A stretch of DNA of 64,000 nucleotides from positions 18,123 to 82,122 of the forward strand of contig DAINAR010000010.1 in NCBI GenBank assembly GCA_036733345.1, read 5' to 3'. Shown here in pieces: positions 63,585-64,000 of the stretch (the stretch's first letter is position 1; each line of letters opens with the position of its first letter). Origin of the DNA: JAFGMQ01 sp036733345 (GTDB lineage: Bacteria; Desulfobacterota; DSM-4660; Desulfatiglandales; Desulfatiglandaceae). The position numbers were made by a program, and so were the translations under genes. The notes below the pieces were generated by a model. It searched no databases, was not told where the DNA came from, and saw only the letters and a program-made list of their open reading frames with translations.

Positions 63585-64000
63585 AATCTCCTCCTGTTCT
63601 TTCCTCATTTTTGAGGTGTTGTGCCGCGATTTTGCCGCAGATTACCCCAGGGATATGAAATATCAGCCACTTCTCCATTTCCTTAAAACCTTCATACCTG
63701 CCCGCCACCTGGCAGGGTTGTGAAACCATTATAAAACAGTGTCGAAATTTTTTATTTGTCTTCTTACAGTGTACTGTTCATTTATATCCTCAATTCTAAC
63801 CGCTATCCATGCCTCATTTACGCGGAATTGATCTGGTCTTATCATCCTGAACTCCATTTAACGTTTGGGGGTCAAGGCGGCTCCTGCTCATAATCTCCAG
63901 GAAAAACAAGAGTCAAGGGCAGGCGCATATTCACTTGCATCACCTGCGATCCTGGACCTTTCACTTCGGGAATGAAATATTCATTTCTAATTAAAATTAA
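63585..64000. other. Upstream region of the permease, right edge of window
   Basis: About 415 bp with no supported gene. A 61-codon minus-strand frame (63544-63729) overlaps the permease start and was not accepted. The region should contain the permease promoter. Confidence 0.45.

Noticed and set aside
63544..63729. 61-codon minus-strand frame overlapping the permease start
   Set aside because: It overlaps the ribosome site and start of the permease in another frame, and no family was recognised.
1..64000. CRISPR array
   Set aside because: No run of regularly spaced direct repeats was seen. The only tandem repeat noted is the two-copy 25-bp unit at 40451-40497.

Overview
The window looks like part of a chromosome from a Desulfobacterota-type (delta-proteobacterial) anaerobe, probably a sulfate reducer or a close syntrophic relative. 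The main evidence is a complete qrcABCD-like menaquinone reductase operon (17.9-23.2 kb), a complex known mainly from sulfate reducers. The many two-component systems, the sigma54 activators and the atypical GcvH/lipoate genes fit this lineage. The lineage is inferred, because no rRNA gene or taxonomic marker search was available.

Layout. 0-6.5 kb, minus strand: a partial OmpR-type regulator, purD, eno, a NagD-like HAD phosphatase, and a LemA / nucleotidyltransferase / TPM operon. 6.5-8.4 kb: gene-poor, with inverted repeats, one candidate 57-aa gene and a possible gene remnant. 8.4-15.2 kb, minus strand: a PLP-dependent decarboxylase followed by a Cache/4xPAS histidine kinase and an NtrC-type regulator. 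15.5-17.5 kb: an RlmD-type rRNA methyltransferase and rpsU, separated by a structured leader. 17.9-23.3 kb: qrcABCD plus an unlisted 52-aa membrane protein. 23.5-26.7 kb: a PilS/PilR-like pair. 26.8-37 kb, minus strand: phosphomannomutase, mannose-1-phosphate guanylyltransferase, argJ, secA, an M23 peptidase and uvrC. 37.2-41.6 kb, plus strand: hisD, a GcvH-like lipoyl carrier, a lipoate ligase and a radical SAM enzyme. 41.7-42.0 kb: tRNA-Lys and tRNA-Glu.

Accessory region. A 12.7-kb island (about 41.98-54.63 kb) sits in the 3' end of tRNA-Glu. A 43-bp exact repeat of the tRNA end marks the right boundary. The island carries a type I restriction-modification operon (hsdRMS) and a compact CBASS operon: an HNH-SAVED effector, a CD-NTase, and a stand-alone E2-like protein with a C-terminal cysteine cluster. 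It also has a 57-aa protein upstream of the CBASS genes, an XRE regulator plus ImmA/IrrE protease pair, and a REP-type tyrosine transposase flanked by 29-bp inverted repeats. No integrase is visible.

55.1-61.7 kb: a GC-richer five-gene signalling operon. It encodes a degenerate-GGDEF/REC/HD-GYP protein, a REC/degenerate-GGDEF protein, a tandem double periplasmic sugar-binding protein, a histidine kinase and a CheY-like regulator. It reads as a ligand-sensing circuit with no transporter. 61.9-63.6 kb: an NCS2 nucleobase permease broken by one missing base in an A/T run.

The strongest candidates for something under-described are the E2-only CBASS with its small companion gene, the GcvH/LplA/radical SAM lipoylation cluster, the extra small qrc membrane protein, and the tandem-PBP signalling operon.
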